64,000 bases of DNA from assembly GCF_030063365.1 (NCBI RefSeq), contig NZ_JASISY010000003.1:1-64000 (forward strand), written 5' to 3'. The position numbers and the translations under genes were made by a program. Shown here in pieces: positions 54,902 through 62,028 of this stretch. Below the pieces are notes generated by a model. That model made no database searches and was not told the DNA's origin. It was given only the letters and a program-made list of their open reading frames with translations. Numbering within the stretch: position 1 is the first letter of the stretch; each line of letters begins with the position of its first letter. This DNA comes from Cryobacterium sp. PH29-G1. Lineage in GTDB: Bacteria > Actinomycetota > Actinomycetes > Actinomycetales > Microbacteriaceae.

Positions 54902-55483
54902 TTAGCGGTCGATGCTGGTGCGGTGAAAGTTCTGAAACGAGCGCGAGGCCGTCGGGCCGCGCTGGCCCTGGTAGCGGGAGCCGTATTCGCTGGAGCCGTA
55001 AGGCTTTTCGGCCGGGGAGCTGAGCTGAAAGAAGCACAGCTGGCCGATCTTCATACCGGGCCAGAGCTTGATGGGCAGCGTCGCAACATTGCTGAGTTCG
55101 AGCGTGACGTGGCCCGAGAAGCCGGGGTCGATGAATCCGGCGGTGGAGTGGGTAAGCAGGCCGAGACGACCGAGCGAACTCTTACCCTCGAGGCGTGCGG
55201 CCACGTCGTCGGGCAGGGTGACCTGCTCGTAGGTGGCGCCGAGCACGAATTCACCCGGGTGCAGAATAAACGGCTCGTCGGGCTTGGTCTCGATGAGGTG
55301 GGTCAGCTCGGGCTGGTCTTCGGCCGGATCAATATAGGCGTACTTGTGGTTGTCGAACAGCCGAAACAGGCGGTCGAGGCGCACGTCGATGCTCGACGGC
55401 TGGATCATCGCGGGGTCGAGCGGCTCTAAACCGATTCGTCCAGCGTCGAGTTCGGCCTTGATATCGCGATCGGAGAGCAGCAC
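54902..55483 (-). CDS. dcd: dCTP deaminase (probably dUMP-forming)
   Basis: A 193-residue trimeric dUTPase-fold enzyme: [55 protein letters not shown] with the catalytic glutamate at E129, and [15 protein letters not shown]. Actinobacterial members often combine dCTP deaminase and dUTPase activity, yielding dUMP; whether this one is bifunctional is inferred from lineage. Start is GTG at 55483 with TAGGCT six bases upstream (leaderless). Confidence 0.95.
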   Translation of the reverse strand: MLLSDRDIKAELDAGRIGLEPLDPAMIQPSSIDVRLDRLFRLFDNHKYAYIDPAEDQPELTHLIETKPDEPFILHPGEFVLGATYEQVTLPDDVAARLEGKSSLGRLGLLTHSTAGFIDPGFSGHVTLELSNVATLPIKLWPGMKIGQLCFFQLSSPAEKPYGSSEYGSRYQGQRGPTASRSFQNFHRTSIDR

Positions 55484-55489
55484 GGTGCC

Positions 55490-55495
55490 AGCCTA
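55490..55495 (-). promoter_or_regulatory. -10 box TAGGCT of dcd
   Basis: TAGGCT on the minus strand is six bases before the GTG of dcd, which predicts a leaderless mRNA. Confidence 0.5.
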
Positions 55496-55554
55496 GCCGT
55501 GAGGGGTTGATATGCTGACAACGTTCCGATTGTTGTTCACTCACGGTCGGGCGC

Positions 55555-55628
55555 GCGGATGTAGTTCAATGGTAGAACTTCAGCTTCCCAAGCTGATAGC
55601 GCGGGTTCGATTCCCGTCATCCGCTCCA
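55555..55628 (+). tRNA. tRNA-Gly (anticodon CCC)
   Basis: A complete 74-base cloverleaf. Acceptor arms GCGGATG and CATCCGC pair perfectly. The anticodon stem TCAGC/GCTGA encloses loop TTCCCAA with anticodon CCC. The T arm has GGTTCGATTCC, the discriminator is U, and CCA is encoded. It decodes the GGG glycine codon. It lies between the divergent dcd gene and the epimerase gene. Confidence 0.95.
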
Positions 55629-55808
55629 CATTTTGTGCTCACTCGATGATTTTGTGGGGTGCAACCCGGCCCTAACCCCACGAAGTTGTCCAGTCAGCGC
55701 TCTCTGCTGTGTTGACACCTTCCGGTCGTACCGTTCGGCGAACTGTCATGGTGCGCCCGATAGCGTGAGAGCACTGAAAACGGTCACGAACACGAAAGTA
55801 GGAGAGCG
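55629..55808. other. Non-coding gap between tRNA-Gly and the epimerase gene
   Basis: Contains a possible hairpin with 7-bp arms GTGGGGT/ACCCCAC (55654-55681) but no T tract. No gene was found. AGGAGAG precedes the epimerase ATG. Confidence 0.4.
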
Positions 55809-56678
55809 ATGACGGTACTGATTGCCGGATGCGGCGACCTCGGCACCGAAGTAGGTCTGCGGTTCGCCCGGCTGGGGCACCAAGTGGTCGGGCTGCGTCG
55901 CAACGCCAGTGTGCTCCCACCGGAAATCTCCGGCCAGTCCGTCGACCTCAGCGTGCAGAAACCGGTTATTCCGGTCGACACAGAGTTCGTTGTGGTGGCC
56001 ATCTCCGCCGGCAGCCCCACGGAAGCCGCCTACCGGGCTGCCTACCTCGACGGCCTGCGCAACCTGCTCGATGCCATCGATGAGGCCCGCGTCACACCGC
56101 TGAGAGTGCTCCTGGTCTCATCGACGGCCGTGTACAACGTCAACGACGGTAGTTGGGTCGACGAGCAGACGCCGGCAAACCCGAAACCGGGCACTGATTC
56201 CATCGTGCTCGACGCCGAACGGATGCTCCACACCCGCCTCCCCGCCGCCACCGTGCTGCGCCTGGCCGGCCTCTACGGCCCCGGACGCGAACGCCTGATC
56301 ACCCAGGTGCGGCAGGGTGCCACCCTGTCGGCCGAGTCCCGCCACACCAACCGCATACACCGGGACGACGCCGCCGCCGCGATCGTTCACCTGCTGCTCC
56401 GCCCGCAACAGCCGGCACCGCTCTATCTCGGCGTCGACAATGCCCCGGTGCCCAGCAACGAGGTCCTGACTTTTCTCGCCACCGAGCTCGGCCTGGCCGA
56501 GCCCGGCTACCGGCCCGGGAAGGAGTCAGACCCCGAACCCACTCGTGAGAGCCAACGCGGCGGCGACAAGCTCCTGAATAACCGGCTGCTGCGGGACACC
56601 GGCTTTGCCTTCAGCTATCCCACCTACCGTGACGGCTATCGCGCGCTTTTGGCGGGAGCTGGAACCCGCCACAGCTAA
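55809..56678 (+). CDS. NAD-dependent epimerase/dehydratase-like protein (YeeZ-type)
   Basis: A 289-residue extended-SDR-like protein. The nucleotide motif GCGDLGTEVG is at residues 7-16, with LLVSSTAVYN, VLRLAGLYGPGR and the terminal FSYPTYRDGYRALL, which match YeeZ-type NAD-binding proteins. The catalytic Tyr-Lys pair of true epimerases is not clearly present (no YxxxK after SSTAVYN; AERML follows instead), so the reaction is uncertain. The ATG at 55809 has AGGAGAG. Confidence 0.82.
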   Translation: MTVLIAGCGDLGTEVGLRFARLGHQVVGLRRNASVLPPEISGQSVDLSVQKPVIPVDTEFVVVAISAGSPTEAAYRAAYLDGLRNLLDAIDEARVTPLRVLLVSSTAVYNVNDGSWVDEQTPANPKPGTDSIVLDAERMLHTRLPAATVLRLAGLYGPGRERLITQVRQGATLSAESRHTNRIHRDDAAAAIVHLLLRPQQPAPLYLGVDNAPVPSNEVLTFLATELGLAEPGYRPGKESDPEPTRESQRGGDKLLNNRLLRDTGFAFSYPTYRDGYRALLAGAGTRHS

Positions 56679-56710
56679 GTGTTTCAGCCCGGTGATCCCG
56701 CAGAGCTGGT

Positions 56711-57154
56711 CTAGCGCGGCTCGTTCAGCTCTCGAGCATCGCCGGCCCCGATGGACAACGCCATCGCGGCCAGGAGGTCGCCCAGTCGAGCCTGGTCTTC
56801 CGGGCTCACGTCGCGCACGGCACGGGCGATGAGTGCCTCAAAGTCGTCGTATATCGTCTGGGCGATCTGCCCGGCGGCCGGCGCGAGCTCGAGTAGCAGG
56901 CTGCGCCGATCATGGGGGTGGGGCACGCGTGTGACCAGATCCATGGCCACCAGGCGATTGGAGATCGCGGTCACGGCGCCCGTCGTCATTTGCAGCGCTT
57001 CGGCGAGCATTTTGGGCGTAATGCCGCCGGTCTCCACGATGCGGGCCAGGGCGCGCAGCTCCGTCCCGGTCAGATTGAACTGCGCGGCCACCCGAGTGCG
57101 ATTGCGATCCAGCGCGCGCAAAAAAGCCACAGCGGATGCCGACATCGCATTCAT
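56711..57154 (-). CDS. MarR-family transcriptional regulator
   Basis: A 147-residue winged-helix regulator. The N-terminal helix ALDRNRTRVAAQFNLTGTELRALARIVETGG precedes MLAEALQMTTGAVTAISNRLVAMDLV (recognition helix) and the wing PHPHDRRSLLLELAPAAGQ. The ATG at 57154 is preferred to 57145 or 57184. It is divergent from a small hypothetical gene and three following stress-type membrane genes, which are candidate targets. No perfect operator is visible; the AT-rich stretch 57290-57310 is a possible site. Confidence 0.88.
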   Translation of the reverse strand: MNAMSASAVAFLRALDRNRTRVAAQFNLTGTELRALARIVETGGITPKMLAEALQMTTGAVTAISNRLVAMDLVTRVPHPHDRRSLLLELAPAAGQIAQTIYDDFEALIARAVRDVSPEDQARLGDLLAAMALSIGAGDARELNEPR

Positions 57155-57292
57155 GGAACGCCCCCCGCACTCATGCCCGCCCATGCACTCTCCCGAATTC
57201 TGGCCTGCCGGAATCGTCTCAGCGCAGCCGCGCAGAACTACCCGTCGGGCCGTTCCTTACTGACAGCGTAGCCGATTGCGCGAATCGCTTAT

Positions 57293-57320
57293 AGATTAAA
57301 TAGTTTGCACTCTGAGGCAA
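57293..57320 (-). promoter_or_regulatory. Possible promoter of the marR-type gene
   Basis: Minus strand: TTGCCT (57315-57320), 16 bases, TAATCT (57293-57298), in the AT-rich gap between the divergent genes. It would give a leader of about 130 bases, which lowers the confidence. Confidence 0.35.
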
Positions 57321-57447
57321 TTACCGTAGTGTGAAAACTCGTACCGACGGTCCAGTCGGGACAACCGTGGGCCACAGTGATCGACCACGCCCCGATTCAG
57401 GCCGCACGCGTCGACCCACCCCTTGCCCCAACGAAATGGACCGTGCA

Positions 57448-57723
57448 ATGCCCAGCTACCGGTTGACGATCAACGACGACTGGTTCTACCTCGCCGGCGA
57501 TTACAACATTCCGGGCCTCAAGGCCGCCCTCACGGCGGCCGTGCACAACGGCGGCGGCTTCGTCGATATCTTCAGCTCCCTGAGCTCGCACATTTCCCTG
57601 CTCATCACGAGTCATTCCAACGTGAAATTTGAGACGATCTTTCCGGATGACGCTCCCGGCACGATCGAGTCCACGACGGGAATTACCTCCTCGTACATCG
57701 ATGACGACTACTGGCTCGATTAG
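57448..57723 (+). CDS. Small hypothetical protein
   Basis: A 91-residue soluble protein: YRLTINDDWFYLAGDYNIPGLKAALTAAVHNGGGFVDI, then a C-terminal acidic end (SSYIDDDYWLD). No family is recognised. Two in-frame ATGs (57436, 57448) are available. The gene heads a run of small genes divergent from the MarR-type regulator, which suggests it is a MarR-controlled product. Confidence 0.6.
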   Translation: MPSYRLTINDDWFYLAGDYNIPGLKAALTAAVHNGGGFVDIFSSLSSHISLLITSHSNVKFETIFPDDAPGTIESTTGITSSYIDDDYWLD

Positions 57724-57893
57724 CCAGTGTCAGCGGTGCGTGCGCCGCTGCATCCGCTGTTTCGATGCCTTTCGCACGTCTGGAATCAAACCATTGACGA
57801 ACCGTGTGCACCCGGGTAAATTCACGGCACATCGGGTGCATTGCATTGCACCGCTCGCTCACTGACCGCACAACTCAACTGAAAGGCAGTCTC

Positions 57894-58157
57894 ATGAGTT
57901 TCCTCGGATTCCTACTGCTCGGTCTTATTGCCGGCGCGATCGCAAAGGCAATCCTTCCCGGCCGCCAAGGCGGGGGCTGGTTCATCACCCTGCTGCTCGG
58001 TGTCGTCGGCGCCTTCCTCGGCGGCTGGCTCGGCGGGCTCCTGTTCAACGTGAATCTGGGCGACTTCTTCTCCCTGACCACCTGGATCCTCGCCATTGTC
58101 GGATCGCTGATCGTGCTGCTCATCTACGGTGCGATCGTGAACCGCCGCAAGGCCTGA
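57894..58157 (+). CDS. GlsB/YeaQ/YmgE-family membrane protein
   Basis: An 87-residue protein with three helices: FLGFLLLGLIAGAIAKAILPGRQGGGW, the family signature; GGWLGGLLFNVNLGDFFSL; and TTWILAIVGSLIVLLIYGAIVN. These transglycosylase-associated, stress-induced proteins occur in many bacteria; function is poorly known. AAAGG precedes the ATG. A terminator-like hairpin follows. Confidence 0.88.
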   Translation: MSFLGFLLLGLIAGAIAKAILPGRQGGGWFITLLLGVVGAFLGGWLGGLLFNVNLGDFFSLTTWILAIVGSLIVLLIYGAIVNRRKA

Positions 58158-58172
58158 CCGACACAAACGTTG

Positions 58173-58208
58173 AGCGCGGTGCCCAGATCCTGGGTGCCGC
58201 GCTTTCGT
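58173..58208 (+). terminator. Rho-independent-type terminator after the GlsB-family gene
   Basis: Arms AGCGCGG...CCCAG and CTGGG...CCGCGCT form a 12-bp stem with a 2+2 internal loop and a 3-base loop, followed by TTTCGT. Confidence 0.6.
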
Positions 58209-58321
58209 ATGCCCCCGCCGGCAGACTCGACGAACCCAACGCGCACCAATCCGAAAAGGCAGCAGTTCCGAATACCTAGCAACCACGGAGTTAGCCGTGA
58301 ATGACACAGGAGGCACCTGAA

Positions 58322-58732
58322 ATGCGCACATCACCCAATCGCCTGATCGCCACCGTCTTCGGTGCGGTCTACGTTCTCGTCGGATTGCTCGGATTTGCCG
58401 TCACCGGCAGCGTCGGCTTCATCGCCACCCAGGGTGGACTGCTGCTGGGCATCTTCGAAGTCAACCCGTTGCACAACGTCGCGCACCTTCTGATCGGTGC
58501 CGCGCTGCTCATCGCGGGCGTTTCCAACGCCATGGCGGCCAAGGCCGCCAACAGCACCATCGGCGCTGTTTACCTGCTGCTGGGTATCGTCGGCTTCTTC
58601 ATCGCGAGCACCTCGTTGAATATTCTGGCGCTCAACACCGCTGACCACTTTCTGCACCTCGCCAGCGCGATCGTACTCCTCGGGGTCGGCCTCACCGCCG
58701 ACAAGACGCTTCGCAGCCGCGCCACGGCCTAG
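58322..58732 (+). CDS. DUF4383-family membrane protein
   Basis: A 136-residue protein with four helices. It contains GAVYVLVGLLGFAVTG, LLGIFEVNPLHNVAHLLIGAALL (the family hallmark LHNVAHLLIG), VYLLLGIVGFF and ADHFLHLASAIVLLGVG. The ATG at 58322 is preferred, since GGAGG lies eight bases upstream; a second in-frame ATG at 58301 precedes that site. Function is unknown, but such proteins often accompany stress-response genes. Confidence 0.85.
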   Translation: MRTSPNRLIATVFGAVYVLVGLLGFAVTGSVGFIATQGGLLLGIFEVNPLHNVAHLLIGAALLIAGVSNAMAAKAANSTIGAVYLLLGIVGFFIASTSLNILALNTADHFLHLASAIVLLGVGLTADKTLRSRATA

Positions 58733-58785
58733 CACCAGCACCAGCACTCCACCCCTTCACAGCAGCAGATTCCCCAAGGAGCATT

Positions 58786-59403
58786 ATGTCCCCGGTCATT
58801 CGCACCTGGCTCGGTTTCGCCGCTCTCGGCGCCGCGCTGATCCACCTGGCCGTGGGCGCGACCGCTCCATTTCCCCTGTCGGTTCTCCTGGTCGGGTTCG
58901 GCTTGGCTGAACTCGCCTGGGGAATCGCCACCCTCGCCACTGGCCGCGTGCTCACCGCCCGAATCGTGGTGGGCGCCACCCTCATTCCGGTCTTGATTTG
59001 GGGAGCAACCGCTGTCCTGGGCAGCGGCCTCGGCGTGACAAGCGCCCAGACCGGTCTGCCGCTCTACCCAATGGCGGTGGCGTCACTGTTCAACCTGTTT
59101 CTGGCCGCCACGGTGGCCATCGCACTGCGGCGCGCAGCGAACGGACCCCCTACGGCCGTCGGTGCCGCCGCGCTCCGTGCAGCCACACCCAGCGCGTCCA
59201 CACCCAGCGCGTCCACATCCAGCGCGTCGTCGCCGAGCGGCTGGCGCTTTCTCACCGGCTTGGTCGTCGGCGGTTTTCTGCTCTCGGCACTGACCACTCC
59301 GGCCCTCGCCGCAACCGAGGTCGGCTCCCACGCGGTACCCCACGGTTCACACGGAGTTACCCAGTTGATCGTGCCTAACTCGGGCGGCCACGGGTCACAC
59401 TAG
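58786..59403 (+). CDS. Hypothetical membrane protein with Ser/Ala/Thr-rich linker and His-rich tail
   Basis: A 205-residue protein. Helices occupy about residues 7-110, then a low-complexity linker with repeated TPSAS/TSSAS (59192-59237), then a second hydrophobic segment (FLTGLVVGGFLLSALTTPALAA). The last 30 residues are rich in His and Gly (HAVPHGSHGVTQLIVPNSGGHGSH), possibly metal-binding. No family is recognised. AAGGAG lies before the ATG. It is 53 bases after the DUF4383 gene and probably co-transcribed. Confidence 0.7.
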   Translation: MSPVIRTWLGFAALGAALIHLAVGATAPFPLSVLLVGFGLAELAWGIATLATGRVLTARIVVGATLIPVLIWGATAVLGSGLGVTSAQTGLPLYPMAVASLFNLFLAATVAIALRRAANGPPTAVGAAALRAATPSASTPSASTSSASSPSGWRFLTGLVVGGFLLSALTTPALAATEVGSHAVPHGSHGVTQLIVPNSGGHGSH

Positions 59404-59420
59404 ATTCCTCGCAGAGAGTG

Positions 59421-59463
59421 AACCGGGCCCCGCCGACAGTCTGGTCAGGCGGGTCGCCCGGTT
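59421..59463. terminator. Hairpin terminator between convergent genes
   Basis: AACCGGGC/GCCCGGTT arms (8 bp) with an inner GCC/GGC stem. The loop is about 27 bases long, with the inner stem reducing it. TTTCC follows on the plus strand, between two convergent stop codons. Confidence 0.6.
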
Positions 59464-59466
59464 TCC

Positions 59467-60813
59467 TCAGTCGGTGGGACCCGCGCCGGAATCCTGTCCC
59501 AACGGGTCCAGACCCGCCAAGTCGGCCACGGGGGGCACGACCTCCATGTTCATGAACCGTTGGACATTCTCGTCCACGATGATGTCGCTCGGCCGCAGCG
59601 GCCGGGTCAGGTACAGGCCATCGAGGCTGGTCAGCCGGCTCAACGCGACGTAGGTCTGACCGGGGCTGAATACCCGGGCGCCGAGATCCACGATGGCCCG
59701 TTCATAGGTGGCCCCCTGCGATTTGTGAATGGTGACCGCCCAAGCCAACCGCAACGGAAACTGCGTGAATTCCGCCACGACATCCCGGCTCAGCTTCTTG
59801 GTCGCCGCGTTATAGGTGTACTTGTACTTTTCCCACACGGTCGGCTCAACCTCGTGCACGTCGCCGTCGATATCGACGAAAACCGTCGAGGTGACCTTAG
59901 TCACGGTGCCGATGCTGCCGTTCACCCAGCGCGGGCCACCATCGAGCGGCGAATCGTTGCGCAGAAACATCACCTGCGCGCCCACCTTGAGCTCGAGCAC
60001 CTCGTCGGCCGGAAACTGCTTGCCGCCAAAATCTCCGGTGATATCGGCTTTCGCCGTGAGGGATTTACCCGACAGCTTTTTCAAAGCGGATGCGTTGATG
60101 CGGTTCACCGCGTCATTGCGCGTGGCGAGGGTGATCACGCCCTCACTGGGCGGAGTTCGCGCCCCCGCGCCGTTGAGCGCACCGCCGATCTCGGCGGTGA
60201 CCTGACCGTGGCGCACAGCGTTGAGCATGAGCTTGAAGTCGTTGTCGTGCTGGCGGTGAATCTCGGTCAACTCGAAGATGCGCAGTTCCGCATCACGCCA
60301 AACCTTCGCGTCAAAGAACCACATTGACCGGTAGTGATCGGCGAAATAGGCGCGCTCATCGGGGCCGCCGGGCACCGGTGCCAGCTGATAGGGGTCTCCG
60401 AACAATACGATCTGCACTCCGCCGAACACGTCGAATGGCCGCTGCCGGGCCTGCCGCAGGCTGCGGTCGATCGCGTCCATCAGGTCGGCGTTGACCATCG
60501 ACACCTCGTCGATGACGAGGGTGTCAATGGTGTTGAGGAGCTTGCGCACCTGATCGTTCTGGTCGATCGGGCTGTCGGCGATGACGCCGATCGGCAGCCG
60601 AAACAGGGAGTGGATGGTCTGCCCGCCCACGTTCAGCGCCGCGACCCCGGTGGGCGCGGCAATCACGATCTGCTTGCTCGTGTTCCAGGAGAGATGGTTC
60701 AGCAGGGTCGACTTACCCGTTCCGGCGCGGCCGGTGACGAATACGTTCTGTTTGGTGCCTTCGATCGCCGCGAAGATCAGCGCCTGTTCACGGCTGAGCG
60801 GAATCTCGGACAC
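59467..60813 (-). CDS. PIF1/RecD-like helicase (AAA ATPase)
   Basis: A 448-residue SF1 helicase. Walker A GRAGTGKST is at 28-36 and Walker B VIDEVSM at 100-106. Then come GDPYQLAPVPGG (motif III), LTEIHRQHDNDF, LVGAQVMFLRND-type LKVGAQVMFLRND, and the C-terminal motif AWAVTIHKSQGATYERAIVDLG with YVALSRL. This is the short stand-alone PIF1-like arrangement found in bacteria. It probably unwinds DNA in repair or recombination. Start GTG at 60813 (MSEIPLSREQ) is chosen by homology; the upstream open frame to 61533 is antisense of the next gene. Confidence 0.9.
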   Translation of the reverse strand: MSEIPLSREQALIFAAIEGTKQNVFVTGRAGTGKSTLLNHLSWNTSKQIVIAAPTGVAALNVGGQTIHSLFRLPIGVIADSPIDQNDQVRKLLNTIDTLVIDEVSMVNADLMDAIDRSLRQARQRPFDVFGGVQIVLFGDPYQLAPVPGGPDERAYFADHYRSMWFFDAKVWRDAELRIFELTEIHRQHDNDFKLMLNAVRHGQVTAEIGGALNGAGARTPPSEGVITLATRNDAVNRINASALKKLSGKSLTAKADITGDFGGKQFPADEVLELKVGAQVMFLRNDSPLDGGPRWVNGSIGTVTKVTSTVFVDIDGDVHEVEPTVWEKYKYTYNAATKKLSRDVVAEFTQFPLRLAWAVTIHKSQGATYERAIVDLGARVFSPGQTYVALSRLTSLDGLYLTRPLRPSDIIVDENVQRFMNMEVVPPVADLAGLDPLGQDSGAGPTD

Positions 60814-60925
60814 GGCACACTTTCTCTGGCAGGCGAATGCTGCACGGGGGACATCCCACTGTAACCTCCCGGCAGAGTTCGCGGGCACGACAGCGGCCGT
60901 GGCCTTCTGGCCGACCCGCCCCACA

Positions 60926-60931
60926 TACAAT
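60926..60931 (+). promoter_or_regulatory. -10 box TACAAT of the membrane-anchored protein gene
   Basis: TACAAT ends six bases before the GTG at 60938, predicting a leaderless mRNA starting at the GTG. Confidence 0.55.
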
Positions 60932-60937
60932 ATTGAA

Positions 60938-62020
60938 GTGACCATTCCGGCCGAAGAAAAACCGGCGAGCGGGCGCCGCGGCAGCATGCTCCGGGCCATT
61001 CTCGCCATTGCGGTGGTCGCCGCACTCCTGGCCGCCGGCCTCGCCGGCACCATCGTGGCCCTCAACCGCACCGTGTACAGCGCGGGCGGCTTCGTGCAGC
61101 AGTACCTCGATGCCATCGCTCGCGGCGACACCGTTGGGGCTCTCGCGCTCGGCGGGGTCATGCCCTCATCGGCGGAGTTGACCGCCTGGGGGCTGAGCGA
61201 CGAGGTCGCCGCAAATCTGCCCGAAACGCTGCTGCGCGCATCCGTTCTCGATGGCCTGAGCAATATTGAACTCGCGAGCGCCACCGCAACGCCCGCCTCC
61301 GACGACGGAACCGCCCAGACCGTCGTGTTCGACTTCGATCTGGACGGCACCGCGTCAAGCATGGTGTTCACGGTCGAGCGGTCGGGGACCTTCGCCGGCG
61401 TCTTCAACGCCTGGACCTTCGCCGTCAGCCCGCTCGCGGTACTGGAAGTCTCAGTGCTGCACGAACGCACGTTCAGCGTGAACGGTCTCACCCTGGACAC
61501 GCGCGCCCACATCAAAGCGGATGCCCCCGCCACCTTCTCGACGTCCGCCGCCTATCTCGCCTTCGCCCCGAACCGGTACACCTTGGAACACGACTCGACC
61601 ATGCTGACGTCGAAGAAGTCCACCGTGCGCGTCACCGCCGCCGGGCCGACGGACGTTGAGGTGGATGCCATGCCGAACGAGGCGATGGTGTCCCAGGTTC
61701 AGTCGGAGTTGAACAAGTTCCTCGACGAGTGCGCGACCCAAACGGTGCTGCAACCCACGAGTTGCCCGTGGGGCATCACCATCGACGATCGGATTACGAG
61801 CACTCCGACCTGGTCGATCACGACCTATCCCACCGTCGCCCTCACCGCTGGTGAGCTGTCCTTCGAAATGGCCGCCGCTCCGGGGCTGGCGCACATTGTG
61901 GTCGAGGTTCAGTCCCTGTTTGACGGTGACATCAGCGATCGCGATGAAGACGTGCCCTTCACGATGGGACTCAGCGTGATCGTGCAGCCCAGCGGCGCCC
62001 TGGCCATCCAGCTGCATTGA
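60938..62020 (+). CDS. Membrane-anchored extracytoplasmic protein of unknown function
   Basis: A 360-residue protein. After a short basic cytoplasmic start (TIPAEEKPASGRRGS) a single helix (AILAIAVVAALLAAGLAGTIVAL) anchors an extracytoplasmic domain of about 320 residues rich in beta strands and Ala/Thr. The pair C-ATQTVLQPTSC (about residues 267 and 278) may form a disulphide. No family is recognised. The GTG start is leaderless. It is divergent from the PIF1-like helicase gene. Confidence 0.7.
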   Translation: MTIPAEEKPASGRRGSMLRAILAIAVVAALLAAGLAGTIVALNRTVYSAGGFVQQYLDAIARGDTVGALALGGVMPSSAELTAWGLSDEVAANLPETLLRASVLDGLSNIELASATATPASDDGTAQTVVFDFDLDGTASSMVFTVERSGTFAGVFNAWTFAVSPLAVLEVSVLHERTFSVNGLTLDTRAHIKADAPATFSTSAAYLAFAPNRYTLEHDSTMLTSKKSTVRVTAAGPTDVEVDAMPNEAMVSQVQSELNKFLDECATQTVLQPTSCPWGITIDDRITSTPTWSITTYPTVALTAGELSFEMAAAPGLAHIVVEVQSLFDGDISDRDEDVPFTMGLSVIVQPSGALAIQLH

Positions 62021-62028
62021 CTCCCAAC

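Noticed and set aside
60814..61533. Upstream extension of the helicase frame to 61533
   Set aside because: It is antisense to the membrane-anchored protein gene and lacks homology. The helicase begins at GTG 60813 just before its Walker A region.
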